In this document: piece by piece, positions 1 through 5,267 of the stretch
Numbering within the stretch: position 1 is the first letter of the stretch
Layout of the letters: the number at the start of each line of letters is the position of its first letter
Assembly: GCA_003504035.1 (NCBI GenBank)
Contig: DOBW01000002.1
Span: forward strand, 617-8,073
Direction: 5' to 3'
Length of the DNA: 7,457 nucleotides
Origin: Rhodospirillaceae bacterium
GTDB lineage: Bacteria > Pseudomonadota > Alphaproteobacteria > UBA9219
Notes under the pieces: generated by a model
Seen by the model: only the letters and a program-made list of their open reading frames with translations
The model's database searches: none
What the model was told of the DNA's origin: nothing
Made by a program: the position numbers and the translations under genes

Positions 1-388
1 ATCGATAATCCTTGGTGCGAGCTATTTGTGCGTAAATAAAACGATATATAGACTCATGGCTGACCGATAAGGCAGAATGCTCATGCGTCAGTCGGCCCGC
101 TATCTGCTGAGGTGACCATCCCATGATAAGCTTGTTCATTACATGCTGATAAAGGGCTGGCTGGCGTTCTAATCGAGATCCCCGCCACCGCCGCGCCCAG
201 CGCAATTCATCAGCGTAAATCGGTTTGTATCCTATTGTCTTGCCACTGTTGCGCCTTACTTCTCGCGAAACTGACGATGGCGCGCGACCCAAAGTTGTAG
301 CGATTTGCCGGATCGAGCTCCCGCTTGCATGCAAGTGGGCAATCTCGTATCGTTCTTCCAGCGAGAACTGTTTGTATGTTCTTCCCAT
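1..388 (-). CDS. IS30-family transposase, N-terminal part (runs off the left edge)
   Basis: Reading the minus strand from an ATG at 388 gives 129 uninterrupted codons to the window edge, beginning MGRTYKQFSLEERYEIAHLH. Residues about 8-55 form a helix-turn-helix region (SLEERYEIAHLHASGSSIRQ, then LGRAPSSVSREVRRNSG), followed by YADELRWARRWR, GWSPQQIAGRLTHEH and SHESIYRFIYAQ. This order of DNA-binding domain and GWSPxQIxxRL...IYRxIY block is characteristic of IS30 transposases. The DDE catalytic core lies outside the window, so integrity cannot be judged. The start is fixed by an in-frame TAA four codons upstream; AAGG lies about 10 nt before the ATG. The insertion sits 57 bp beyond the tsaB stop, in the same orientation. 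Its terminal inverted repeat should lie between 389 and 445 but cannot be delimited without the other end. Confidence 0.9.
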   Translation of the reverse strand, partial: MGRTYKQFSLEERYEIAHLHASGSSIRQIATTLGRAPSSVSREVRRNSGKTIGYKPIYADELRWARRWRGSRLERQPALYQHVMNKLIMGWSPQQIAGRLTHEHSALSVSHESIYRFIYAQIARTKDYR

Positions 389-392
389 GATG

Positions 393-415
393 GCAACACC
401 TTAGCATAGTGTTGC
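393..415. repeat. 7-bp hairpin in the leader of the IS30 transposase
   Basis: GCAACAC at 393-399 is the exact reverse complement of GTGTTGC at 409-415, with a 9-nt spacer. On the minus strand the second arm ends just before the transposase ATG. It may be part of the IS end or a leader hairpin that limits translation from read-through transcripts out of tsaB. The structure is seen in the sequence; its role is inference. Confidence 0.5.
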
Positions 416-445
416 ACTTCGTTTGTGAACTTAGCGCATCCCATT

Positions 446-1087
446 TTATTTTGGAAAGGTGACATCGGGAGGACGCAAATAAAGCGGCCTAGGGTGAAAA
501 ACCTCATCTTTCTCATCAGCCATAGCCGCCAAGGCCGCCGCCGTCACGGCTTCTGACTCTTGAGACAACGCAAAACAAGAAAGATTGAGATGTTCTCCCA
601 AAAGATCGAAAGCATCACCACACACGCACACATTCTGAGATGATGCCAAAAATATTTTTATTTCTTCTGGTGTCATAAGGCGCGGTTCTTGGGCCTCTCC
701 CAAGGCAAGCATAAAACACGTATAAAGTTCGGCGCGGCGCGAATCCAAAACAACAAGAATATCTTTTTTCTGTGCTGCTTGTTGCATAAAATGAATCGAA
801 AAACGATCAATACCCAAAACAGGTTTTTCAGCCGCAAAACCTATGCCGCGTGCAGCAGCGAGACCTATACGAAGCCCTGTGAAACTACCTGGGCCACGCG
901 TAACCGCTATACGATCAAGCTGATCAAAATCAAGGTATGCTTCTTTCAAAGCGCTTTGAACCATCGGGATAAGCCGCGCATCCTGACCACGCTCCATTTT
1001 TTCTTCAAGCAAAGAAAGAATCTCGCCATCTCGCCAAATGCAAATGGAACACCCGCGCCCCGCACTATCTATTGAAAGAACAATCAT
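446..1087 (-). CDS. tsaB: TsaB (YeaZ), tRNA t6A biosynthesis dimerisation subunit
   Basis: This is the non-catalytic, ASKHA-fold partner of TsaD in the cytoplasmic TsaB-TsaD-TsaE complex, which transfers threonylcarbamoyl to A37 of ANN-decoding tRNAs. The 213-aa length is within the family range. Diagnostic blocks are the N-terminal MIVLSIDSAGRGCSICIW strand-turn, RGQDARLIPMV near residue 34, the family hallmark RGPGSFTGLRIGLAAARGIG near 64-83, LVVLDSRRAELYT near 111-123, and a C-terminal RPLYLRPPDVTFPK typical of alphaproteobacterial TsaB. The ATG start lies 9 bp after the eipB stop, so the two are very probably co-transcribed; the SD is weak (AATAGG). In many alphaproteobacteria rimI follows tsaB; here an IS30 element lies directly downstream. 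The TAA stop and normal C-terminus show that the IS has not truncated the gene. Confidence 0.95.
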   Translation of the reverse strand: MIVLSIDSAGRGCSICIWRDGEILSLLEEKMERGQDARLIPMVQSALKEAYLDFDQLDRIAVTRGPGSFTGLRIGLAAARGIGFAAEKPVLGIDRFSIHFMQQAAQKKDILVVLDSRRAELYTCFMLALGEAQEPRLMTPEEIKIFLASSQNVCVCGDAFDLLGEHLNLSCFALSQESEAVTAAALAAMADEKDEVFHPRPLYLRPPDVTFPK

Positions 1088-1096
1088 GAATAGAGC

Positions 1097-1924
1097 CTAT
1101 TTAGAAGATGTTCTAGGACACAAAGAAGACGTCTCACTATCAAGCTTAACCAGCTCACCCTTAACTCTAAAATTACCATAATCAATGACCATGGACCGAG
1201 CGATACCATTTTCTTGCAAGACAAGGTCCATTTCATATTCCGGCAAGCCCTCTTGCGCATCAGGCAGAAAAAACGCCAGCCGAACGGGCCAAGCCCTAAC
1301 TTGAATTAAAGGATTCTCACGCAGCTCTTTTCCAAGCGTGTTGGTTTTTATCTCATCCCCAATAAAGGCGCTGACATCGGCTGACCCTTCTTCATCTGAC
1401 CCATCAAAAACACGGCGGGTAAAGAATTTTTCACCCGTCTTGGCCATCTTTATAATCATCTTTGTGTGGCCAGAAGGAAAAAGCGTGCCAGAAGGAAGCT
1501 TGCTCTCGGCTCTCTCTTTGGGAAGAGCATAAACAACATTACCGCCCTCTTCACCAAGACGCGCGCGGCCTTTATAAATTTCGTCTTCCTTTTCATTGAT
1601 CAAACGGCGGACATTGAAATTATAACGCGTGCCATCTTTGGCCTCCCACATAACGACCGTGCTATCAACATCAGCGTCATTGCCTTCGTTATGTATGAAA
1701 TGGAGATTCATTTTTTGCTGAATGGCCCACCCATCACAAGCATCCGACCAATCAAAGACCATCGTGCCCTCAACATGACTAATGCTGTTGCCTGCGCTCA
1801 CGCGATCAAGCGACATTTTATAAAGCGCACGATGCGGAACAATCTGGGTTCCAGAAACAGCATGGCACGGAAAGGCGGCGAAAACCAAAGTCGCCACTAA
1901 GCAGAAAAATAAGCAATGTTTCAT
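1097..1924 (-). CDS. eipB: EipB-family periplasmic envelope integrity protein (DUF1849)
   Basis: The protein has a clear Sec signal peptide (MKHCLFFCLVATLVFAAFPCHA) followed by a mature domain matching the EipB/DUF1849 family: PHRALYKMSLDR close to the mature N-terminus, VEGTMVFDWSDACDGW, KDGTRYNFNVRR, LPSGTLFPSGHTKMIIKMA, then RRVFDGSDEEG. In Brucella EipB is a periplasmic beta-spiral protein needed for envelope integrity, stabilised by one disulfide. The two expected cysteines are present: one in SDACDGW and one six residues from the C-terminus (SLCPRTSSK). I chose the ATG at 1924 because it gives a standard signal peptide. An in-frame ATG at 1939 adds MVFCF; neither has a good SD. It is the first gene of an operon with tsaB, 9 bp apart. 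Family assignment is by recognised motifs; the function in this organism is inferred from Brucella. Confidence 0.88.
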   Translation of the reverse strand: MKHCLFFCLVATLVFAAFPCHAVSGTQIVPHRALYKMSLDRVSAGNSISHVEGTMVFDWSDACDGWAIQQKMNLHFIHNEGNDADVDSTVVMWEAKDGTRYNFNVRRLINEKEDEIYKGRARLGEEGGNVVYALPKERAESKLPSGTLFPSGHTKMIIKMAKTGEKFFTRRVFDGSDEEGSADVSAFIGDEIKTNTLGKELRENPLIQVRAWPVRLAFFLPDAQEGLPEYEMDLVLQENGIARSMVIDYGNFRVKGELVKLDSETSSLCPRTSSK

Positions 1925-1956
1925 AAAACAAAAAACCATCGTGAGAAAAAAAGATC

Positions 1957-1962
1957 TTTATA
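1957..1962 (-). promoter_or_regulatory. Candidate -10 element for eipB-tsaB
   Basis: On the minus strand TATAAA lies 32 bp upstream of the preferred eipB ATG at 1924, in the context CTTAACTATAAAG. No recognisable -35 is found 16-18 bp upstream, where the repeat hairpin sits instead. The equivalent position in copy 2 reads GATAAA, so the only difference between the repeat copies falls in this hexamer. A leader of about 25 nt would suit the start at 1924 better than that at 1939. Confidence 0.3.
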
Positions 1963-1974
1963 GTTAAGCGCGAC

Positions 1975-1999
1975 TGTTTTGCGCTATCGCGCACAAACG
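1975..1999. repeat. Hairpin inside tandem repeat copy 1
   Basis: TGTTTTGCGC (1975-1984) pairs with GCGCAcAAACG (1989-1999) across a TATC loop, giving about 10 base pairs with one bulged C at 1994. CGACTG occurs as a direct repeat at 1971-1976 and 1998-2003, overlapping the stem base. No T-run follows on either strand, so it does not look like an intrinsic terminator. Confidence 0.7.
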
Positions 2000-2027
2000 A
2001 CTGCGCCTCTTTATCGTTAAGCGCGAC

Positions 2028-2052
2028 TGTTTTGCGCTATCGCGCACAAACG
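2028..2052. repeat. Hairpin inside tandem repeat copy 2
   Basis: Identical to the copy 1 hairpin, displaced by 53 bp: 10-bp stem with a bulged C and a TATC loop, with CGACTG overlapping both sides of the stem base. The 53-bp spacing is close to five helical turns, so the two sites would lie on nearly the same face of B-form DNA if they are protein-binding sites. That last point is inference. Confidence 0.7.
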
Positions 2053-2066
2053 ACTGCGCCTATTTA

Positions 2067-2083
2067 TCACGCTTTAGGCGTGA
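2067..2083. repeat. Short perfect hairpin after the tandem repeat
   Basis: TCACGC (2067-2072) and GCGTGA (2078-2083) form a perfect 6-bp inverted repeat around TTTAG. It overlaps an alternative pairing, CGCCTA (2057-2062) with TAGGCG, that reaches into the end of repeat copy 2. No T-run follows it. Confidence 0.5.
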
Positions 2084-2129
2084 AAGAGCAAGGGTTCAAA
2101 ATATCCACTGACTCGGCATATTTTTCCTG

Positions 2130-2154
2130 TTTAGCCCTCTTTTGCGCGGCTAAA
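2130..2154. repeat. 7-bp inverted repeat upstream of the GGDEF-like gene
   Basis: TTTAGCC (2130-2136) and GGCTAAA (2148-2154) are perfect reverse complements with an 11-nt spacer containing TTTTGCGC. The stem is followed by A residues on the plus strand and preceded by T residues on the minus strand, which is the wrong arrangement for an intrinsic terminator. It could be an operator or part of a structured leader; there is no direct evidence for either. Confidence 0.5.
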
Positions 2155-2272
2155 AAAGCAAGTTTCCTGCAAAATCCATGTATTTTTCTTTGTTTTCAAA
2201 AAGATGGGCATGCTTGGCCTGCCTTTTGCACAGTTTTAGGCAAAACGTATCAGGCACATTGGAGATGTTCTT

Positions 2273-2941
2273 ATGACTGCACTTACTTTTGTCAATCGCC
2301 AAACTTCCTCTCGAGCCCCTTTTTCTTTCGAAGCGTTTCAAATCGAAAAAAGGGTTCATGATCTGCCACGCGCGAGAATCACAAATATAGAGGAAGCGCG
2401 CACACTCTTGCAGGAATCCGAACGCCTCATTGCACAACAAAAAGAAAAAATCCATCGTTTGGAAAAAAGCTCTTTGACCGATGAGCTAACCGGTCTTTCC
2501 AACCGTCTCGGCTTCATGTCAGCGCTAAGACGCGAACTTGCCAACACAAGACGCAATGAAAAAAATGCAGGTCTTCTTGTTCTGGTTGATCTTGATGATT
2601 TCGAGCAAGTAAGCAACGCCTATGACAGCATCATAAGTAATCTTTATCTGCAAACCACAGCGTCCGTTCTTATCAACGAGGTAAGAAGCTACGATTATGT
2701 TGCGCGCTTGAGCAACAACACGTTTGCCGTTTTAATGCCAAAGATGAGCTCCAAGGCTACAGCAAAAAGACTTTCAAAACTGGAACGCGCCGTTAATAGC
2801 CGCGTTGTACACCACCGTGACACGTCTGTTCCTTTGAGCGCCAGCTTAGGATTCACGATGTTAGAAGAAGAAAAAACGCCCGAAGCGCTCCTCATCGAGG
2901 CAGATCTCAGCCTCTTCACAAGCAAAGCCAGAAAGAAATAA
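2273..2941 (+). CDS. Degenerate GGDEF-domain protein, possible c-di-GMP receptor
   Basis: The 222-aa soluble protein has a short N-terminal region, a probable coiled coil at about 38-66 (EEARTLLQESERLIAQQKEK), and then a GGDEF fold. LTDELTGLSNRLGF (68-81) and LLVLVDLDDFEQVSNAYD (101-118) match the first half of the domain, including the metal-binding DLDDF. The signature loop reads ARLSNNTFAVLMP, so SNNTF (147-151) replaces GGDEF, which should abolish diguanylate cyclase activity. RSYD (138-141) keeps the RxxD inhibitory-site motif at the canonical five-residue spacing. Known proteins with a dead active site and a live I-site, such as PopA and PelD, bind c-di-GMP as receptors; this role is inferred here. 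No membrane segment is visible. The start is supported by GGAGA 7 nt upstream. It is the window's only clear plus-strand gene and converges on exoD. Confidence 0.85.
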   Translation: MTALTFVNRQTSSRAPFSFEAFQIEKRVHDLPRARITNIEEARTLLQESERLIAQQKEKIHRLEKSSLTDELTGLSNRLGFMSALRRELANTRRNEKNAGLLVLVDLDDFEQVSNAYDSIISNLYLQTTASVLINEVRSYDYVARLSNNTFAVLMPKMSSKATAKRLSKLERAVNSRVVHHRDTSVPLSASLGFTMLEEEKTPEALLIEADLSLFTSKARKK

Positions 2942-2943
2942 AC

Positions 2944-3555
2944 TTATCCAAAAAAGCTTTGCGCTGTGCTGCCTACGGAGTGGTAAAGCCAAAGGCTCCA
3001 AGCCGCCAGAAAATAGCCGCCCAAAATAAAAAGCCCATCACTTTGCATCAACCCTAACATGAGCAAAACAATACCAAATGTTGGCGGCAAGTTCAAAAGT
3101 GGCACAGGAATAGCCACCAAAAGAGCAAGACTTAGAGCAAGAATATTGTGCACTGGCAACACCCTTGGGTCCATCAAGAAAAGAAGGCGCGGACGGACAG
3201 CACATTCAACGCGTTCTAAAATTTTGATCGCCGTATCCAATCCCTTATGAAGGGTTTCACCTTCGATGGAAAAGACAGCAACAGCTTTAGGTAAAATGGG
3301 TGCAGGAAGCTGCAGCAACATCTGAACAGCAAAAATAACCATGGGCAAGCCAAACAAAAGAGAAAAGCCCGGCAGCATAAAAATTGCAACGTTGAGAAGA
3401 GCTAGAATAAGAATAAAGAATTTATAGCCATGTGGGCCAAAAAGAAGCAACAGCGAGGCAACTGAACAAGATTCATCCAACGGCAATGTCTTTTCAAGCC
3501 GTCGCACAAGGATAGAAAGCGTTTCCGTCCCCAAAGGCGTGATCGGCTCAGACAT
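2944..3555 (-). CDS. exoD: ExoD-family membrane protein
   Basis: The protein of about 203 aa matches the ExoD family (exopolysaccharide synthesis, ExoD): an amphipathic N-terminus ([18 protein letters not shown]), [20 protein letters not shown], the hydrophobic [20 protein letters not shown], a cytoplasmic-like [20 protein letters not shown] stretch, then hydrophobic segments ending in [14 protein letters not shown]. Four or more membrane segments are expected. ExoD was described in Rhizobium as affecting exopolysaccharide and alkali tolerance; its biochemical role is not known. I chose the ATG at 3555. A TTG at 3573 would add six residues but lies inside the inverted repeat of the neighbouring element, and neither has a recognisable SD. 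The 271-bp element begins 2 bp upstream of this ATG, so the normal leader may have been replaced. Its stop lies 2 bp from the stop of the convergent GGDEF-like gene. Confidence 0.88.
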   Translation of the reverse strand: MSEPITPLGTETLSILVRRLEKTLPLDESCSVASLLLLFGPHGYKFFILILALLNVAIFMLPGFSLLFGLPMVIFAVQMLLQLPAPILPKAVAVFSIEGETLHKGLDTAIKILERVECAVRPRLLFLMDPRVLPVHNILALSLALLVAIPVPLLNLPPTFGIVLLMLGLMQSDGLFILGGYFLAAWSLWLYHSVGSTAQSFFG

Positions 3556-3556
3556 T

Positions 3557-3590
3557 CTAGGAACCAAACTCAATAAGGATGGGGGTTCTG
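3557..3590 (+). repeat. Left terminal inverted repeat of the MITE-like element
   Basis: It begins CTAGGAACCAAACTCAAT. Compared with the reverse complement of the right end it differs by A/G at the sixth base, A/G at the nineteenth, and GGGGG versus GGGAGG near the inner end. On the exoD (minus) strand it lies immediately upstream of the exoD ATG. Confidence 0.85.
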
Positions 3591-3688
3591 CGCAAAGCTA
3601 AAATCCTTTCCAGTTATGAAAAGAGCGAGCGTGTACTGGACGTACAAGCGAAGCTCTTTGAAGACGCTGGGGAGGATTTTGGCAGCGC
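3590..3688. repeat. Internal long hairpin, arm 1 of the element
   Basis: GCGC (3590-3593) pairs with 3685-3688. AAAATCCTTTCCAG (3600-3613) pairs with CTGGGGAGGATTTT (3667-3680) over 14 positions with two G-T wobbles. AAAGAGC (3620-3626) pairs with GCTCTTT (3653-3659), and GTAC (3633-3636) with GTAC (3641-3644) at the tip. The pieces are collinear with small internal loops. Confidence 0.75.
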
Positions 3689-3695
3689 CCGAAGG

Positions 3696-3793
3696 GTTTG
3701 CATGGTTCTTTGCACTACTGCGTCAAAAGCACTCAACGTGGGACCTGCCACGCCCTCCTGCTTTTTCCTAGCATTCCAAAGAACTATGCAAAC
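3696..3793. repeat. Internal long hairpin, arm 2 of the element
   Basis: GTTTGCATGGTTCTTTG (3696-3712) pairs with CAAAGAACTATGCAAAC (3777-3793) over 17 positions with one G-T wobble. Inside it, AAAAGCA (3725-3731) pairs with TGCTTTT (3759-3765), and CGTGG (3737-3741) with CCACG (3748-3752) around a 6-nt loop. The outer strand joins directly onto the right terminal repeat, giving a three-helix junction with arm 1. Confidence 0.75.
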
Positions 3794-3827
3794 AGAACCT
3801 CCCATCCTCATTGAGTTTGGTCCCTAG
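3793..3827 (-). repeat. Right terminal inverted repeat of the MITE-like element
   Basis: On the minus strand it begins CTAGGGACCAAACTCAAT and ends GGTTCTG. Its outer CTAG (3824-3827) directly abuts the atpF stop codon (3828-3830). Confidence 0.85.
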
Positions 3828-4340
3828 TTAAGCAACCTTTCCTGTAGTCAGCTTGGGAAGATCGGCGATGATCTTATCAATGCGCTTAAGCGCTTCGGGC
3901 GAAGCAACTTCTTTAGCAAGTTTACCACGAGCCTCAAGCAACGCCTCATTGATCATATGGACGCGCACTTCAGAAGCGACCTCTTCTTGAACCAAGTTGA
4001 TGCGCATCACAGCCATCTGTTCGTAACGGGCCAGTGTTTCTTCAAGCTCGACTTCGGAATCTTTGCGAAGCTTAGCCGCCAGAGCCTTAGCCTCGGCAAC
4101 AATATCTTCGGCTTCCTTCAAGGCTTGCCCTTGACGTTCCTGATACTCGCTTAGAGACGTCTCAGCCTCGGCCCGCAAACGCTTGGCTTCATTAAGCTCG
4201 GCTTTGATTTTTTCAATCTGGCCATCAATCGCACCAACAAATCCTTTGCGTGCCACCTTGACGATGAGAACCACAAAAAGAAAAACCGCAACCCCGTACC
4301 AGAAGTTTGTGTCATTAAAAATAGATGCGTCGTGATGCAT
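3828..4340 (-). CDS. atpF: F0F1 ATP synthase subunit b
   Basis: Subunit b is part of the peripheral stalk that holds the F1 head against rotation. The 170-aa protein has one N-terminal membrane segment at about 11-29 (TNFWYGVAVFLFVVLIVKVA). A long charged, alanine-rich helix follows, with IDGQIEKIKAELNEAKRLRA and YQERQGQALKEAEDIVAEAK, typical of the b coiled coil. The C-terminal part (EEVASEVRVHMINEALLEAR) would contact delta and F1. The ATG lies 6 bp after the b' stop. It is the last gene of the F0 operon, and its TAA stop directly touches the inverted repeat of the MITE-like element. Its length is normal, so the element has not visibly truncated it. Delta and the F1 genes are not adjacent, as is usual in alphaproteobacteria. 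Confidence 0.95.
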   Translation of the reverse strand: MHHDASIFNDTNFWYGVAVFLFVVLIVKVARKGFVGAIDGQIEKIKAELNEAKRLRAEAETSLSEYQERQGQALKEAEDIVAEAKALAAKLRKDSEVELEETLARYEQMAVMRINLVQEEVASEVRVHMINEALLEARGKLAKEVASPEALKRIDKIIADLPKLTTGKVA

Positions 4341-4346
4341 GGACTT

Positions 4347-4931
4347 CTACCCCTTACCCTGAGAGCCGCGAAGCTCAGCGTCGGGTTGCGTAACCTTATC
4401 AACAATTTCTATGACAAGATCATTGATAAATTTTGGTGTATCTTCTAATGCCTTCTTGCGCACAGCATTAAGATTCTCTTCCGCAACTTGAAGGCGATGA
4501 GACAAGTCTTGCTGTTGCTTTTCACGCTGCTCTGTCGCCTCACTATCGGCCACTTGTATGATGTCGTTCACGGTCTTTTGTGCCCGTATCCGTGCGTCAT
4601 CCAAAGCCGCTTCATTGACCTCTCTGATATTCTGAGCCTCATCGCTGGCATTGCGCGCAGTGAGAAGATCCTGATCAACAATACCTTTTCTTCGCGCCTT
4701 CGTTTTTTGAATACCCGGAACGCCGATGGTTTGCATCATGATAAAGAAAAGCAAAAAAGTCGCCGCAAGCCAGAAAAGAACGCTAGGAAACAGAGAGACA
4801 TCCATCTGAGGAAGCCCCTTTCCCATAGACTCCTCCACAGCCTCAAGCTCCTCCGACGCCCATGCAGGCACCGACAAACTTAAAGCAACAAGCCCAAAAA
4901 AGGCCGCAGACAAAATGTCAACTCTCTTCAT
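4347..4931 (-). CDS. atpF': F0F1 ATP synthase subunit b' with N-terminal signal-like sequence
   Basis: This is the second, divergent b-type subunit found in photosynthetic bacteria and alphaproteobacteria; b and b' form a heterodimeric stalk. From the ATG at 4931 the protein is 194 aa. It starts with a hydrophobic signal-like segment (MKRVDILSAAFFGLVALSLS, then VPAWASEE). The b' landmark LPQMDVSLFPSVLFWLAATF opens the membrane span, followed by GVPGIQKTKARRKGIVDQDL. A long coiled coil rich in Glu, Gln and Ala follows (about 82-165). A TTG at 4967 would extend the frame by 12 residues, but the ATG is preferred: AAGAG lies about 7 nt upstream and it gives a clean signal sequence. It sits between atpE and atpF, 6 bp from the latter. 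Confidence 0.92.
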   Translation of the reverse strand: MKRVDILSAAFFGLVALSLSVPAWASEELEAVEESMGKGLPQMDVSLFPSVLFWLAATFLLFFIMMQTIGVPGIQKTKARRKGIVDQDLLTARNASDEAQNIREVNEAALDDARIRAQKTVNDIIQVADSEATEQREKQQQDLSHRLQVAEENLNAVRKKALEDTPKFINDLVIEIVDKVTQPDAELRGSQGKG

Positions 4932-4976
4932 GGCACGCTCTTTTCTAGATAATTGAGCTAAAGACAAAGATGCGTT

Positions 4977-5210
4977 TTACGCAACAAAGATCAAAAGCGT
5001 CGCGATAACAAAGCTCATGAGAAGAACAAGCTCGGTACCAGCAAAACCAATCATGCCGACCATGCGAAGCTTGGCATCAGCTGAAGGATTACGCGCAATC
5101 GAGTTCATCCACGATGAGAAAACAACGCTCAGGCCATAACCTCCACCAAAAGCACCACCAGCCATAGTAATAGCGACGGCGATAAATTTCATTGCAACTG
5201 CTTCTTCCAT
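4977..5210 (-). CDS. atpE: F0F1 ATP synthase subunit c (proteolipid)
   Basis: Subunit c forms the rotating membrane ring. The 77-aa protein is a two-helix hairpin. Helix 1 carries the glycine-rich AGGAFGGGYG (17-26), the polar loop has the conserved RNP (40-42), and helix 2 has the ion-binding carboxylate Glu60 in GFAGTELVLLMSFVIATLLI. Leu follows Glu60 rather than the Ser/Thr of sodium-binding rings, so proton coupling is expected. The usual alphaproteobacterial AEALG around the carboxylate is GTELV here, a modest divergence. A strong AAGGAG lies 6 nt before the ATG, fitting the high expression this multi-copy subunit needs. An alternative start at Met7 is less likely given that SD. Confidence 0.95.
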   Translation of the reverse strand: MEEAVAMKFIAVAITMAGGAFGGGYGLSVVFSSWMNSIARNPSADAKLRMVGMIGFAGTELVLLMSFVIATLLIFVA

Positions 5211-5267
5211 TAGAAACTCCTTTTTTTAAGCACAAGTTAGGGTTAGAGAACTTTCGAATATCTGCCT

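Larger units (their letters stand above)
1955..2068. repeat. 53-bp tandem repeat, two full copies plus an 8-bp degenerate third start
   Basis: Copy 1 covers 1955-2007 and copy 2 covers 2008-2060. They match at 52 of 53 positions, differing only at unit position 8 (A at 1962, C at 2015). The next 8 bp (tatttatc, 2061-2068) resemble the unit start (tctttatc) before diverging. Each unit contains a bulged hairpin flanked by direct repeats of CGACTG. Near-identity indicates a recent duplication or active homogenisation. Confidence 0.95.
1940..2272. other. Divergent intergenic region between eipB and the GGDEF-like gene
   Basis: This 333-bp stretch has no convincing coding sequence. It must carry the outward promoters of eipB (minus) and of the GGDEF-like gene (plus). 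It contains a 53-bp tandem duplication (1955-2060) plus a short degenerate third start, and two further inverted repeats at 2067-2083 and 2130-2154. TTTTGCGC occurs three times across it, at 1977, 2030 and 2140. No convincing plus-strand promoter was found by eye. Confidence 0.7.
3557..3827. repeat. 271-bp MITE-like element with long terminal inverted repeats and internal hairpins
   Basis: The region is bounded by imperfect inverted repeats of 34 bp (3557-3590) and 35 bp (3793-3827) that begin CTAGG and end GTTCTG, with two mismatches and one indel. The interior holds two more long imperfect hairpins, at 3590-3688 and 3696-3793, so almost the whole element can pair into three helices. CTAG at both ends may be part of the repeat or a target-site duplication; TA duplication as in IS630/Tc1 elements would also fit. 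It fills the gap between the atpF stop codon and the exoD start. No transposase is encoded. Chance open frames cross it on both strands (82 and 65 codons), as expected for a palindromic sequence. I do not recognise it as a named family. Confidence 0.8.

Noticed and set aside
1963..2022. GTTAAGC at the start of each 53-bp unit resembles an integron attC core (GTTRRRY)
   Set aside because: No partner RYYYAAC core at attC spacing, no cassette genes and no integrase nearby; a 7-mer of this degeneracy occurs by chance.
2088..2106. GGGTTCAAAA stretch resembling a tRNA T-arm
   Set aside because: No acceptor, D or anticodon stems can be assembled around it, and the T-stem does not pair properly.
2032..2361. 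109-codon plus-strand frame crossing the repeat region into the GGDEF-like gene
   Set aside because: It overlaps the well-supported start of the GGDEF-like gene in another frame, is compositionally odd (rich in Cys and Phe) and includes repeat sequence.
3579..3827. 82-codon plus-strand frame and a 65-codon minus-strand frame (3614-3811) inside the MITE-like element
   Set aside because: Both are explained by the inverted-repeat sequence: they start inside the terminal repeats, the plus-strand frame ends in the terminal CTAG, SD spacing is poor and no recognisable domain is present. They could be revisited if the element proves to have conserved coding frames in other copies.
4932..4967. TTG-initiated N-terminal extension of subunit b'
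   Set aside because: The ATG at 4931 has a better-placed SD-like AAGAG and yields a clean signal-like N-terminus; the extension has no family support.
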